Source: Fistularia commersonii
Lineage: Eukaryota > Chordata > Actinopteri > Syngnathiformes > Fistulariidae
Direction: 5' to 3'
Length of the DNA: 64,000 nt
Assembly (NCBI GenBank): GCA_037954325.1
Contig: JBBMNZ010000015.1
Coordinates: 9,812,501 to 9,876,500 of the forward strand
Part shown: piece after piece, positions 24,617-37,269 of the stretch
Layout of the letters: every line of letters starts with the position of its first letter
How positions within the stretch are numbered: the first letter of the stretch is position 1
Position numbers and translations under genes: made by a program
Notes under the pieces: generated by a model
The model's database searches: none
Seen by the model: only the letters and a program-made list of their open reading frames with translations
Told to the model about the DNA's origin: nothing

Positions 24617-24624
24617 CTATCTAG

Positions 24625-26008
24625 TGTAAAGTGACACAAGGTGTGACAGAGCTCTACAGGCGGGGTTAAAATACATCACATCCTGGCTGCACCCGATTGG
24701 GCGAGCTCATTGCGCCTAGTCCACGTGCAGATCGGAACGATGGAAATTAGCGATGAGCTATAATCTGGTACAAACATCTCTGCCTCTGTGCTTAATGTAT
24801 TTGTACACGGTCCTAATAGACTTCTAAACAAACAAAACAAACAAACCAACACGGCGACAGATCAGATGTGGCATTTTGGAAGATTTCGCATCCCTGTCCC
24901 GTGGGTTGGTCATGTGACCCGCCCAGCAGCTGACCATCACTTTCTTGCTTCCCGCCAAGAAAATCCGCCCTCCAGCTCCAAAACCCCCACTGAGCGTTTC
25001 CCGCCGCAACTGTAGTTTACAGCTACTTTCTGCTTTTACATTAAAAGACGAGCCCCTCCGGCTCGCCCCGACGGGGGGGTCAATTAACACCTGGCAGGCG
25101 GCAGCGGGCGGCGCAGCTCGCAATTCACCGGTAAAATTCCTAGCACCGCATTGAAAGAGACATAAAACCCCTGATTGAAACCATAAACTCCTGCAGGAGA
25201 GTCGGATCCGCCTCCCCTCTCTCCCGCCGCCGGCAGCGGTACATCCACGCCTCTCGCAGTTTCGGCTGCCGGACTCGCAATCTCTCCCCCGAGACGCCGG
25301 CGCCGGGACATAACACACAGCTGCGGCGGGGCGGGCGCCGGCGGCGCAGATGTAAATCTGCCGAAGAGAGATGATAAAGGAGGGCGACCGTTCAAAGCCG
25401 AACTCTGAATGTCGGCCTCGTGCGAGTCGCGGAACGGGGCGCCAGGTCGAGACCAGATGTCCCCTTTTCAGACAGACGGTGACTTGCAATATTTTGTCAT
25501 TCGGAAGCAGGAAGTGGAGGTGCAGCGGGGGAGGGAGGGGGGTTATTTCTGTCGCACCGTCTCCGTCAGGTCGGCCAAAATTGTTCCTGCTTCGTCTCCT
25601 CCCGGAGTGCCTGTGTGGCAGCTCTCATTATTTCGGTGTGTTTATGTTCGCCTCTCAGTTTGCTCTTCTAAACGCTAGCAACGGGATGATCTTGTAGCAT
25701 GGCGGCGGCGGCGGCGGCGGTCCCTCCGCTGCCTCAGTCGTCTTCTTCTCCCTCGTCAGAATCTGAATCCCGATGAAAGCGCCGCTTTGATTTTTTTTTT
25801 CAGTTCCTCCTCTTCTTTGTGAAACGTACCAATGTCCGGACAGAAGCTCCATGCTCTTCTTCTCGTTCACCATCACACTACGAGGTGAAAGCCCTCCGAA
25901 TAACCTGGCGGCAGATCCTAAGCCAGCTAGAGGAAAAGGGGGTTGGAGCTCACAGCTGTCAATCAGCATATGGACCGCCCCTTTTTGGCGCCACCTCACA
26001 GAAAGAAG
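24625..26008. other. GC-rich non-coding block
   Basis: 24950-25400 is CpG-rich and repeat-poor, and (GGC)n lies at 25699-25721. It could be a CpG island, but no TSS or exon could be assigned. The 221-codon minus-strand frame at 24824-25489 has no domain. Confidence 0.4.
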
Positions 26009-26212
26009 CTTCCCGGTTCAGTTTCAACCTTTCTGTGTGGAATCTCGATGTGTCTGCATGGGGTTCCTCCAGGTTCTCCGGGTTCCTTCCACAGTCCAAA
26101 AAACATGCAGGAGGTTCAAGAGCGAGTGGATGTTTGTATGTTCATATGTGGCCTTGCGATTGATCGACAACCGGTCCAGGCGCGAGATAATCGGTATAGG
26201 TAATGAACGAAT
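26009..26212 (+). repeat. SINE-like repeat fragment
   Basis: ttctgtgtggaatctcgatg, ggttcctccaggttctccgg, ccttccacagtccaaaaaac, gtatgttcatatgtggcctt and ggtataggtaatgaacgaat follow the family order. Confidence 0.7.
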
Positions 26213-28180
26213 GTCTATTAAAGTGTCTCACATAGATAACCCAAAAGTGTTTTCATGTGGAAGGGATGCGGACGTCAGCTGAAGCGGCGGCTCAGTATTC
26301 GGAATATATACAACATCTTTAATGGAAAAGCTCAGCAGGAATCGGTTCTTGACTGGAGACACGCATCCAATCCCGGTTATTGATGTCACCTGACTGACAT
26401 GGACAATACGGAAGTCAATACCGGCTCAGAAGAGTCTGCTTGTAGCCAAGGGATGATCGCAGTCAAACACCAGCCTTTACCTATTAGTGACCCCCGGGGG
26501 GCCGGAGGGAAAGTCATTTCCTGTGCGCATCAGCCCGCCGGCTTTGTGTATACATCCCCATCTTAGTGTTGGCGCTGCTTCCTTGACTGCTAGCAGTGAA
26601 GAATGTCCTGCAAGCGAGCTAGTTTTAGCTAGTTTTGCTTTGCTAGCTTATACTGCGCTGACAGCCTGTGGCCAAAATCTGCCGCTTCTTAATGCATCTG
26701 TGGCCACTAACGGACTAAAAAAGCCACAAGGAAAAACTTAACGGCGGTTCTCGTCAGAAGGAATGAGCTTCCAGCAGCAAGGCGGCTGAGAAGCGGTACA
26801 TTCAAGCCCCGTTTAAGCCTCATGAAAGACCGGCGTCCCTCCACCGCTCACTCTGAATGCACCTCCCTTGTTCTGATTAAAGAGATTTAAAAAAAAAAAA
26901 AGGGAGGCCCTCTTTTGTTTCCCGGAGCTCAGGCAGCGCCGCAACCTGCCCGGAATGAAGAGAGCTGACCTTGGCGAGCTAAACCCAGCCTCCGGGTGGC
27001 AGAGGGCTAAAAGCAAAACGCTCGCCTCCAGCCGAGGGCCAAATTATTTTGGAGGACTGGTGTGATGTAAAGCATAAGATAAGTGTCGGGGGGGTGGAGA
27101 CGGCCGCTTCAGGGTGAGACATGAATGCTTTTTCTTTTCCAAGATGAGAGTCTTTCAGCCACTTTCTGACACTCAGTCAAGGTCGGGACCCTGTTTCCTC
27201 CACTCTGCAATGGCGACGGAGCCAAAATCAATCATGGGAGGCTTTGTGTACGACGCAGAGCGAGTTAGCGTCGCCACAACCGAGGGGGGGGGGCTGGGGA
27301 CGGGAGTGGGAAAGGCGCCGCCGAGAGAGCTGGCCTTAATTAGGAGAATGGCTTCTAAGAGATCAGTCTCACATCCCTGGTTTTTAAGCTCCATAGTGGC
27401 AGGTGGAACCAAGTGGACTCAAACTAGCATAAGATTCTCCTAATTTAAGCTCAATGTTAAATACCAACGGCACCTTCTATCCGTCCCCTGCCTTTATTTT
27501 CTTGCACGATTCTGATACGTCGCCAGATGCAGCAAAGAGCGTTGCACGGTATGCTCGAGGAACAGAAAAGAAGAGACATCATGGCATGGATGTTACCAGG
27601 GAGAAGAATGTCCACCTTGGACCTTGTTTTTAGTGGCCGCGCAGATTGCAACTTTCTACCCCGGTGCCTGTTTTTGTCGGAACCCGGAACTCTGAAGTGA
27701 ACTGTGCACTGTTTTACGGTGGATATTTTGCTCGACAACGCTCAAGTGTGTTGACCACGTCTGAAATGAACATATTCATCTACGTAGGTAACGTGAGCAG
27801 TAATGAGAAAGAAGCGGAGAGCTCCTCCGCGGTTTGTGTTTTATATTTTCTTCGTCCGAGTAAACTCCGTCCAACCATCGATTTGAAGGGATGGGAGTGA
27901 AATATTCCTGCCCCAACGCCGGATTGTTGCGGGTCAGCACTAATCACTTCATTAATCTTCCCCATTGACATTACTTCACAGAAATGATGTCTGAATCCGG
28001 TTGAATTCCAGCGTCTAGAAGGGCCCACCGCAGTCCACACTCCACGGCTAGTGTTTGAGCGGGACCCTACTGATCTCTCAGTTTGTCAGTATCGACGCTG
28101 ATCCACCCCAGATACGTCCTGTCGGTGTATTGACTTGCTGAATTTGTGCATTTTCCTCTTATTTACCTGCAGGGTACATC
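26213..28180. other. non-coding stretch, no gene seen
   Basis: No repeat family or exon was recognised. A poly-G run lies at 27283-27290, and 26488-27000 is GC-rich. Confidence 0.5.
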
Positions 28181-28620
28181 TGAAGGCTTCTTCAGAACTG
28201 AAGAAGCCTCAGATCAACAACTCTTGTTGCATTCAGACAGCAGATGACCAGGGACCATGGAGCTCGGTGGCCAGAACCGTCTTGGTTTCTACTCCGAGTC
28301 AGGGTCTTTTTTTGGGTTCCATAGGAACTCATAGATGCTTGGTGACTGGTAGAACTCATAAGCGATGGGCACTTATGAGTTATTTTTTAAAAGCTATTGT
28401 GGCCACTGCTCAGCTTTTTTTTTGTTGTTGTGGCAAAACAAACAGAAGTGGAGAGAAATGCTCTTGTGTCCTGACCGTGTTCCTTGACTGCCCTCGGGAA
28501 TGCAAAACTAGAAGGTTCCCCTGGGGGGAGGCTTGTTCCTGGACAGCTTTTAGAACTTTTCAGCCAAAAAGTGGCTGGTGTGAGCATCTAAATAGAAGAT
28601 GCTAGCCTGTTGGCAAGTTC
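28181..28620 (+). repeat. dispersed repeat, family X copy 1
   Basis: ttccataggaactcatagat, gaactcataagcgatgggca and cttatgagttattttttaaa share wording with copies at about 35980-36465, 47790-48545 and 52575-53170. The family is diverged, and no terminal repeat was defined here. Confidence 0.5.
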
Positions 28621-31228
28621 ATAGCCCAATTAGCAAGTCAGTTTTTGCCAGAACAGTCTCTCTGAGAAGCGGTGAAGGTGTCTGAATGGAACGGCGGCTC
28701 GATCCCGGACCAGAGACGTGGAAGAAGGAGTTTCGAACGATCGAATTTGTGAGTGAGTGGTTCGTCGATATTGCTGTCCGGCCCCGGGCCATGCCACTTG
28801 AGCAAAATGCCTTTTCCAGGGTGTGTGAAATTCAGCTCTCGCCGTCTTGATTATAATTCTAACCGAACGCTCCTCCGGTACCAAACAGCTAAGGTAGCCA
28901 GAAGCACGGGCAGCAGCAGCAGCAGCAGCAGCAGCCGGCTGCTGGGCGATGGGCCGAATCCGCCCTGGTTTTATGTTGCGCAGTAACAGCTTGAGAAGTT
29001 TCCTGTCCCGCACCTGAACCTGGAAACAATCCCAGCTGTCATTGAGGCCGAGAGGCGGGTTTTAACCTGCACGGGTCGCCTGTCAATCACCGACTTGGCC
29101 CGCCTAAAGAGACATCCAGCTCCTTCATCCAAACCCACGGGCAATTTAGAGACTTCCTAGGCTGACTTGGAATTCATAAAGTAAATCAACACGCCCGGCG
29201 TTGAGTCCCGAGCGCCTCTCCCTCCCGGAGGCCAGTCCATACCGCTCTGGCGGTGCCGTGTTTGCATTAACGTATCCACCAAGACTGCAGAGCAGATGGC
29301 GGACCGTATGCTTCATGCTGAAAGTGCATCTCTCCACATACACTCAGATGCCGGAGATGCACCCTCTGCGTGCGTGTGTGTGTGTGTCTGTATAGAAAAC
29401 CACACTGCTTACACCTACACACTCACACACACACACACACACTCCCGCTTCCATGACTGTGCTGAGAGTGTGTGTATTTGTTTGTATGACTGATGCAGCT
29501 GCATTGTTTCATGTACTGGTGTAGTATTTACTCCCCATTTTAATGCCTCCGAGTGCCTCCCTGCGGGGCGGGGCGGGGCGGGGAGGGGCATTTATTCTGA
29601 ATCTGCTGGAAACAAGCGTTTTCAGCCACGTGCGCCTGACACCTCTCCGATTGTGTGTGTGTGTGTGTGTCCCAAAACGTCTAACCTGATACATATGGGC
29701 ATTGCAGTTGTTCCTTCAGACCCAGTGGATTCAATAATGGCCTGTAATTGATCACTCGTACTGTGCACTCATACTTCCTCCACCCAGAATTATCCTCCGT
29801 CTGTCCGACCGACCGACCGTCCGACCGACCGTCAAATGCTGCCGACGCAGTTTGTAGCGGCGGCTAATGCCTGCGCCAGCACTACGCCTCCCGTGGCTGA
29901 GCGCCCGCATGTAGGTTGCCGGCGTTTGAGGAATACATTAGGGACATATTGCGTCTCCTCCTCCTCCTCCTCCTCACTGCGAGAGCAGAGCGCTTTCAGC
30001 TCTCAGCAGGCGAAAATAGCAGCCGTTTTTATCTCGATGATCATGCATTTATTTTCTAAATATATATGTATACAATATATGAACACATCAGTGTTAGAGA
30101 TGCAGCATTCATGCAGGCATGTGAGTATAGGTTCGTTTCCCTCCGCATGCTAACCTTCCCCTGATTGTTTGTTGTTTTTAGCGATGCATCGCGACAAATG
30201 GCGACCAAGGCCGACCTTCTCTGGTGACCTTCAACCCCCCCCCCCCCCCCCCATCAAAAAACAAAACAAAAGTGACTTTGAGAGTTTCTGCTGCATCGTT
30301 TTTTTCTGTGTTTTTTCTTTCCTTTTCAAAACCTCAAGGTTTAATCGATGTCTTTTCAATCTATATCTTATTTAGTTGTTTATTCATCGGACAAACAAGC
30401 ACAGGGCTTTTATTCTGGAAAAAGCACCGGCGTGCAGGAGCGGAGGGGGGAGGTTTGCACGCGACGGTGCAAAACGTATTGCTGCTAATCTGTCGATATA
30501 CAGGGGCAGAGTCGGGACGGTGGCGTCCGGGCTGTAACCGAGGTCAGAGGTTAAGAGCGGACGGCGGCGCCCGTCTTTCCTGATCCAGGCGGCGGCGGTT
30601 GGGGGGGGGGGGGCATCATCTGATGGCTTTTTCATTTCCTGCCGCCATTAGTGTCACTGCTCTGGAATGAAATTGAATGTTAAAACGCACATTATAAGTG
30701 ACGGTGACACCCGCCGCGACAGGGCGACTTCACTCGGCGTAATGACTAATTACAAGCAAGTGTTTGTCGGGATGTGACAGCCCCGCCGCCCCCGCCGTCG
30801 CAGGGGCGCCGCCGTTAATGCCGTAGTGGGAGATAACCTTCGGTCCCAGCAGAGGACTCGCGCACAATTAACAGCGAGCGCCGCTGCCTTATCGGCTCGC
30901 TCCGTCTCTAATCTGATTTTTTTCATTACACAATTGAGTGATTTCGTTGTTTTAGCTTAAAGCGCTAGCACCCCCCCCAACGGCAGACTTCATAAAACAG
31001 GGAGAGATTGGTTTCAATTAGATGCCACAGTGTTGATGGAGATGTCCCGAATGGCAAGATTTTCAGCCGAGGTCATGTTAAAGCTAAGCTAAGCTAAACT
31101 TAGCATGAAGCCCAATGGCTTTTATAGTATTTTTGAACATTTGACATCAAATTAACAAGGATCAGTGTTACAACCATGGTTATCATCGGATTTTTGAAGT
31201 AAAAATGAAGCCAGCTTGCAAATTCAAG
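28621..31228. other. non-coding stretch with short simple repeats
   Basis: (CAG)n lies at 28910-28934, (GT)n at 29379-29389, GGGGC repeats at 29563-29589, (GACC)n at 29803-29832 and poly-C at 30235-30252. 29040-29160 is an antisense SINE-like fragment. 30655-30935 is repeat-poor with AT cores in GC-rich sequence. No exon was recognised. Confidence 0.5.
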
Positions 31229-31901
<673 letters not shown>

Positions 31902-31924
31902 TTAATTGTTCATTATCTGGACTC

Positions 31925-32042
31925 TAAGCAGTCATTGGTCGAAAGGTCATCATAGGACCATATAGACGTACAACCATTCACCCTGTCATTCATACGACAT
32001 ATGTCGATATACCACCGCTCATCCTCTCATTCACGCGTCCGC
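31925..32042 (-). repeat. SINE-like repeat fragment, antisense
   Basis: agacgtacaaccattcaccc, tgtcattcatacgacatatg and further units of the roughly 41-base type. Confidence 0.6.
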
Positions 32043-32916
32043 CTGTATCCATTCACCTCCTCCTCGCCGGCCGTCGGCTTAAATGAAAACGAGCTGTCGG
32101 AGGATTAGAGCAGAAACCGCCCCATTTTCCGCCCGCATCCAAACAACCCCCCTGTGTAAGCTGTTCCCTTGGCAACCCCGCTCCGAGTAGTGGGGGGGGG
32201 GCTGTTCTTCTTCGGGTTCTCTACTGTTATACCGAGGAGAAGTCGCCCTTTTTGATTTTCGGCAGCCGTAGATTCAGTGGCGACGCCTCCTGCTGTCCCG
32301 CCACCTGCTCTGCTTCACGAGTAAGGCGTCAGTTGAGGTAACATCCACCCCCCCCCCCCCCCCACCACCACCACCACCACCAGCCCCCCCCTCCCAGAGT
32401 GACAGCGACTGAGTTCCTCGGCTATTTGGCTCCTCGCTGAAAAATGAAGCTATTAGCGGCGGAGGGAGACAAGAGTTTCTGGGCTGGGGTGCTGGAGGGG
32501 GTGATGAGCAACGTGAAGACCTTCACCTCCTCCTGCTTCTTCCACTCACAACTTAATAGGACCATCCATCTTTACCAGAGCGGGGGTCCAAATAGTACTT
32601 GAACCATGACCCCAACTCCATCCCCAATTCCACCTCCACCCTGCCAGAATATGAGAACCTTATAGTTTCACCTGGAAAACAGACATACGCGCATGTGTGT
32701 GTGTGTGTGCGTGTGTGTGGATGCTCAGCATGCCTGTCTGGTGACGTTAGCGCCAGCATACTCACCCTTAAGGGTGTATGTTGTCCTCTGAGGGGTTGGC
32801 GGGGTTTGGGTGCTCTACAGCTGGTTAAAATCGAATGTCCATCACTTTTGGATGACGAGTCCACTTGACCATACCTGTCAATCATCTTCACCCCCCCCCC
32901 CTTCTTTCCTCCGCAG
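32043..32916 (+). other. sequence just upstream of the ATG exon
   Basis: Holds a poly-C/(CCA)n tract (32348-32381), a 52-codon open frame at 32444-32602 that I cannot assign, a (GT)n at 32697-32718, and the C10 tract plus pyrimidines that form the 3' splice site ending at 32916. It should be intronic in the srrm3 transcript. Confidence 0.55.
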
Positions 32917-33233
32917 AATCCAGACATCATGTACGATGCATCGAGGGTGCCGACCCCCAAGGACGGCGCCAACGGAGTGGCCAAGCCCGTCGTCCCGGTG
33001 GTTGGAGCCGAGCCCGTCGCCGGGGCGACAGGCTCCGGAGGGCCGCTGGCGGCCGCCGTCCCGCAAGCAAAGGCCGAGGAGGGACCGCCGGGGACGGAGG
33101 AGGAGGAGGAGGAGGAGCCCAAAGCGGAGCCCGTCCTGGTGAAGAAGCCTCACAGGGAGATACTGGACCACGAGAGGAAGAGGAGGGTGGAGCTGAAATG
33201 CATGGAGCTCCAGGAGATGATGGAGGAACAAGG
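32917..33233 (+). CDS. srrm3: srrm3 first coding exon (ATG 32929), first half of cwf21 domain
   Basis: Seen: a 3' splice site (C-tract, then cttctttcctccgcag) ends at 32916. Twelve untranslated bases follow, then ATG at 32929 and an open frame to a GTGAGT donor at 33234. The exon encodes residues 1-101 plus two bases of codon 102. Residues 1-74 are low complexity: Ala/Gly/Pro/Val-rich, then a seven-Glu run at 57-63. From about residue 75 the motif HREILDHERKRRVELK and MELQEMMEEQ is the start of a cwf21 domain, which in SRRM2/SRRM3 and yeast Cwc21 contacts the spliceosome core (family knowledge). The wording ELKCMELQEMMEEQG fits SRRM3 better than SRRM2, from memory of those proteins. SRRM3 is a nuclear splicing factor of neural and endocrine cells. 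The start is chosen because it is the only ATG in this frame after the splice site. A non-coding exon must lie upstream. Confidence 0.93.
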
Positions 33234-34167
33234 GTGAGTAGACAAATATTCAATATCTATATTTAAAGACTCTCCTCGAGGTGGTTTTAAACGGGCGTCC
33301 CTCCAATAGGAAGGTCTGGGGTTTGATTCTTGGCTCCTCCTTCCAGTCGTGCAAAGCCGGAGAACAACTAGAAGAGGCTACATGCTAAAGCCATGCTAAC
33401 ATGTAGAGCTCGTGCAGGTTTTACTTTGCTAATGGCATTGGGGAACAAGCAGCAGTTCCTGGATACCAGCCTGGACGAACCCCCAAAAAAAGGGAAAACC
33501 CAGCGCTGTTAGTGTCCAAACCCTTCCCTCGCAGTGATCCGGATGCGACGGCAGAAGAATTGAACACGTGCGCTAGAAATTGTGTCTTTGGACGCTGCAA
33601 TAACATTGGATTATTACATTCATTTTGTCGCTTCGGTCGCTCGCCGGCTATCAAACGCTAATTAAGATCAATTCTGCTGCACCATTAAAGTTGGGTGAGA
33701 CTCCCCCTCCTGAATTAAGGCTGGAGATTGTGTCCATAAATACCAGCGAGAGGAAAGCAGGGATGTCATGAGGACGTTACTTCCGCACGATCCTCCTCTT
33801 CAATTCGGGTCTATTTTCCGCGGCGGCGGTAGAAATTGCGCAGGGGTGGTTTTCTTTGTTTTTTTTTTCTCGCCCGGGCCCTCCAACACTGTTACCTGCC
33901 AGGAGTCATTTTCACCAAGGCGCTGAAGAGGAAGAACAAGCCTCTGCAGAGGAAACACACAGCAATAGATTCCCCCTATTTCTTTTCGGGAGCATCGCGA
34001 TGCCGCTGCCGCGTGTGCTAGCACCGCGTGTCGGCGCTAGCAGGACGGGATTATATCTGGGGGAATATGTTATATGTCACTGCAGCGGTCAGCCCCGCCG
34101 CTGTTTTTCAGACAAATGAAGTTGCGGAAGACGCGGAGACACAGGGCCACGGATGAAACTGATACCC

Positions 34168-34169
<2 letters not shown>
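33234..34169 (+). other. srrm3: srrm3 intron, 5' end
   Basis: This is the start of the 15,995-bp intron between the first two coding exons. The GTGAGT donor is at 33234. No exon, repeat or strong motif was recognised here. Confidence 0.7.

Positions 34170-34218
<49 letters not shown>
34170..34218. repeat. (GT)n microsatellite in srrm3 intron
   Basis: About 47 bases of GT. A (CA)n tract follows at 34358-34378, so a local GU/AC RNA stem is possible. Confidence 0.95.
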
Positions 34219-34219
<1 letters not shown>

Positions 34220-34411
34220 AGAAAAAAAAGGGCAAGTATATAGATTGAATCAGTTCCACTGTGTCAGTGCGGTAGAGGGGTTCTGGCGTTGCAGCTTTTC
34301 AATGGGAGGGGGTCAGGTGTTTTCCTTTTCAGACGAAATAGCCACGGCTGCTTGCAGACACACACACACACACACGTGCACACACAAAGAAAAGCAGCTC
34401 AGAAATAAGAC

Positions 34412-35280
34412 CCGTATTTTTCGCACTATAAGGCGCACTTAAGATTCTTACATTTTCTCAAAAATCGGCTGTGCGACTTTTTATCTGGTGTGCTTTTTGT
34501 ATGAATTCTTATTGTGCCTACTGACCTCCAACCAATTTTATACGGCCCACTGTGCTCAAAATTCTGTCACTATGTTGTAGTGCAACTTTGGTAAGGGATG
34601 AAGCTGCTCCGCTTGATTGATTGTCGTACCGTTCCCACCTGACTTTGGGACGTTGTATTAAAGTTGGTCCTTGCTTGAATATGGGTTGCAACGTCAGACA
34701 ATGTTAGATAACTAATTATGTAGAGCTGGAATACAACATTGTTTCAACCTCACACTAACTTGAGCTATGGCTTAGAACAGTGCATAGTACACTTACCTAC
34801 GCCACCTTTTGTAATAACGGTACATGCTGTGCTTCAATTTAATATTACTGTACATTGCGTGTTTGAGGACAAAAACGGTACCTGTTGAGACATGCTTACA
34901 AAGCAAAATTCAAACTAAAGGCGATCAGTTCACGCAGTAGATGATGGGAATAGAGCAGCCGTGAAAGAATTCATTAATGAATCAATGGTATGTGAGTGGA
35001 GGAAGCAAGCAGATGAACTGCGGCAAGTATAGAAGACCAAAAAGAGTTTCTCAGGGAACAAAGCGAGATGGCTACAATTAGAGGACAAAATTGAATAGTG
35101 GGTTTTTGAACCAGTGACTAAGTTGGATAAAGTTCAACTAAGCTGACTGCTTTGTTTCACTTTATATACCGTCTGTTTTATCATGCGCCTAATAATGCGG
35201 CGCGCCTCATTTACGAAAATAGACCCGTACGTTGATATTGTGCCAAATATGTGGTGCGCTTTACGGTCCACAAAATACAG
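34412..35280 (+). mobile_element. pogo-like DNA transposon remnant with transposase fragment
   Basis: Left end CCGTATTTTTCGCACTATAAG and right end CGGTCCACAAAATACAG before TA (35281-35282). Plus strand at about 34925-35100 reads, with stops, AVDDGNRAAVKEFINES, then CEWRKQADELRQV, KTKKSFSGNKARW and LEDKIE. This is the recognisable DNA-binding region of pogo/Tigger-type transposases. The DDE catalytic domain is absent. At 869 bp it is the longest copy of this family in the window and links the TATAAGGCGC ends to a pogo-like source. Confidence 0.8.
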
Positions 35281-35282
35281 TA

Positions 35283-35979
35283 TGTAAGTCAGGGGTGACT
35301 CAGGTCCGAGCGCCCCTCCCTTGTCTCTTGTCCGCGTCACGCTTTGAACCTTTGCGTCGCCCGCCGGCGAGGACGCGGGCGCCAAAAAACCGTAGCGTAC
35401 TCCGCCGACGTCTGTCTCATTTGCACGTGGTGAGTAAGAGCATGTTGCGTGCTAACCGCTAACGCTGAAGTAATCGCCGTGACTGCGGTCCATCATCGCC
35501 CAAACTTTTCCCCCTCGGGGGGACGGGGATTCGCAAACACTCACGTATCCCGTAATGAGTCACCACGCGGAGGCTCTGGTTCAACCCTCCCCGAGGGAGG
35601 CTAGTCCTCGCAGTGTGAATCTGTAAACAGATTTACCGCCGCGGAACATAAATTATCCCCGTCAGAACGCCGGCCGGATAATCCGAGACGACTCCCGGCC
35701 AGCGAGACCGTAATGGAGGCGAGCGTAGCTCCGCCCCCCCGGTGATACCTGCTGATGTTTAATTCACATCACGCTTGTTGTTTACACAAGGATGGTTAAT
35801 CCCCAGATACATGGGACAGGCGGAGGGATTTACAGAATAAAGGGCAAAGTTAATTAGTGACTTCCGTACGAAGGTTCGGGGAGAACGGAGCACGTGCCGC
35901 CGTGTGATCTGACTCGCCGATGACGGAGTCACACCGCGGGACACGACACACCTCGCCGCTCCCAAGGTCGTCGGCGTCA
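35283..35979. other. srrm3: repeat-poor intronic block
   Basis: GC-rich with AT cores (acataaattatcccc, gtttaattcacatcac, caaagttaattagtg at 35846-35860). No exon was recognised. Possible regulatory DNA, untested. Confidence 0.35.
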
Positions 35980-36465
35980 CTCTATGGGTGCTTTCGGGCG
36001 AAACGGTTCTGTCGGGCTTCAGTCGCGTTCCGGAAACTCGCCTCTTCCGGGGAAACCTTTCAGTTTTGCAGTAAACGGAGCACGGTAGGGACCTTAAGCA
36101 CCACGTTCAAAAGCAAACCACCAAAGAAGAAGAAGAGGTGCTCCGGCGTTCATGTTCTGCATGACGGGAATAATAACCGCGCACAAGAATCCCGCCGTTA
36201 GCTAACTCACTTCTTATTTAGCCTAAATGTTGACGCTCCTCTGCGTGAAGACCTCTTGGTCACTCCATTTCTCGCTGCTCCTGTCCAATTTGGTCGCAAG
36301 AAAAAGGCTGACCAGTCACTACGAGGGTTCTTCAGTCTCCACAGTCCACAAGAAGTATCCGATTATGGGCGTGACTTATGAGTTCCACCAATTACCAAGC
36401 TCCTCTGAGTTCCAATGGAATCCTAACATTGCTGTGCCTCGGAGTTGGAGCTAAAATGGTTCTAG
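35980..36465 (+). repeat. dispersed repeat, family X copy 2
   Basis: Shares caaaccaccaaagaagaaga, gttcatgttctgcatgacgg and gggcgtgacttatgagttcc with the copy at 47790-48545. It ends at the hAT insertion at 36468. Confidence 0.55.
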
Positions 36466-36467
36466 GA

Positions 36468-37269
36468 CGGGGTGTCAAACTCATTTTCACCGAGGGCCAC
36501 ATCGGCATAATGGTTGTCCTCAAAGGGCCACATTTAACAGCAACAGTAGCCAAATGTAATGTAAAATAGATGTGACCACTCCTTAATGTTAAATAACTGA
36601 ATGTATTACTCATTCAAATGCAAAATGTTACATATGCATTTGCATAGATGTAAAATAAAATATGTTTACTTGTTGCTGTGTTACATCATAAATCCTTTTA
36701 TACTGTCAAGTTAAGAAACCCACATTACTCCATCAATCAATGATAAAGCTATCCAAGCGAAGAAAGAAAAGTATAATTTTATATCAACATTCATTTTTTT
36801 GTTTTTCTGGAGGGCTAACTTTGGCATACTTAGCTCCTTGTTTGGTGTCAAAGTACCGATGTAGATTTGTACTCTTTCAAAATTAACACTATCTTATAAC
36901 ACAAAAGACATACTGTTTTTTTTCTCCTTGAAGCACAAACAAGATGGAAAGATCACCTTCCCATCTTTCTTGAAACAGCCTTCCATCTGCATCAACTTTT
37001 CTCATCCTGGACATTTAGGGATCATTTTTATCTCTCAATTCCACTTGTTGAAAATGTAATTGATGTGGATACACTGTTATCTAACGGCGGGATGCCGTCA
37101 CTTCACGGGTTACGTGATTGGGATGAGTTGTGAGAAATGTAGTTTATAGGCAATGCGCACATTTGGCTTGGTTATTTTAAGACAACCAGACCTTGTAAAA
37201 TATCCTCACGGGCCATTTAAATGACGTGGCGGGCCATATTTGGCCCGCGGGCCTTGAGTTTGACACGCG
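36468..37269 (+). mobile_element. internally deleted hAT element, copy 3
   Basis: Left end CGGGGTGTCAAACTCATTTT, right end GAGTTTGACACGCG. The flanks ttctagga (36460-36467) and ttctcaga (37270-37277) agree at 6 of 8 positions, as expected for an old hAT target duplication. The minus strand holds the decayed BED-finger text seen in copy 2. It inserted into a family X repeat. 802 bp. Confidence 0.85.

Noticed and set aside
24824..25489. 221-codon open frame on the - strand
   Set aside because: Falls in a CpG-rich block with open frames on both strands. Its composition is Ala/Arg/Gly-biased and no domain is seen.
29563..29589. GGGGC repeats as a G-quadruplex or promoter GC box
   Set aside because: Only about four short units, no nearby TSS evidence. 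Noted as simple sequence only.
32553..33122. 189-codon open frame on the - strand over srrm3 exon 1
   Set aside because: Antisense shadow of the GC-rich ATG exon. The plus-strand frame has splice sites and the cwf21 motif.
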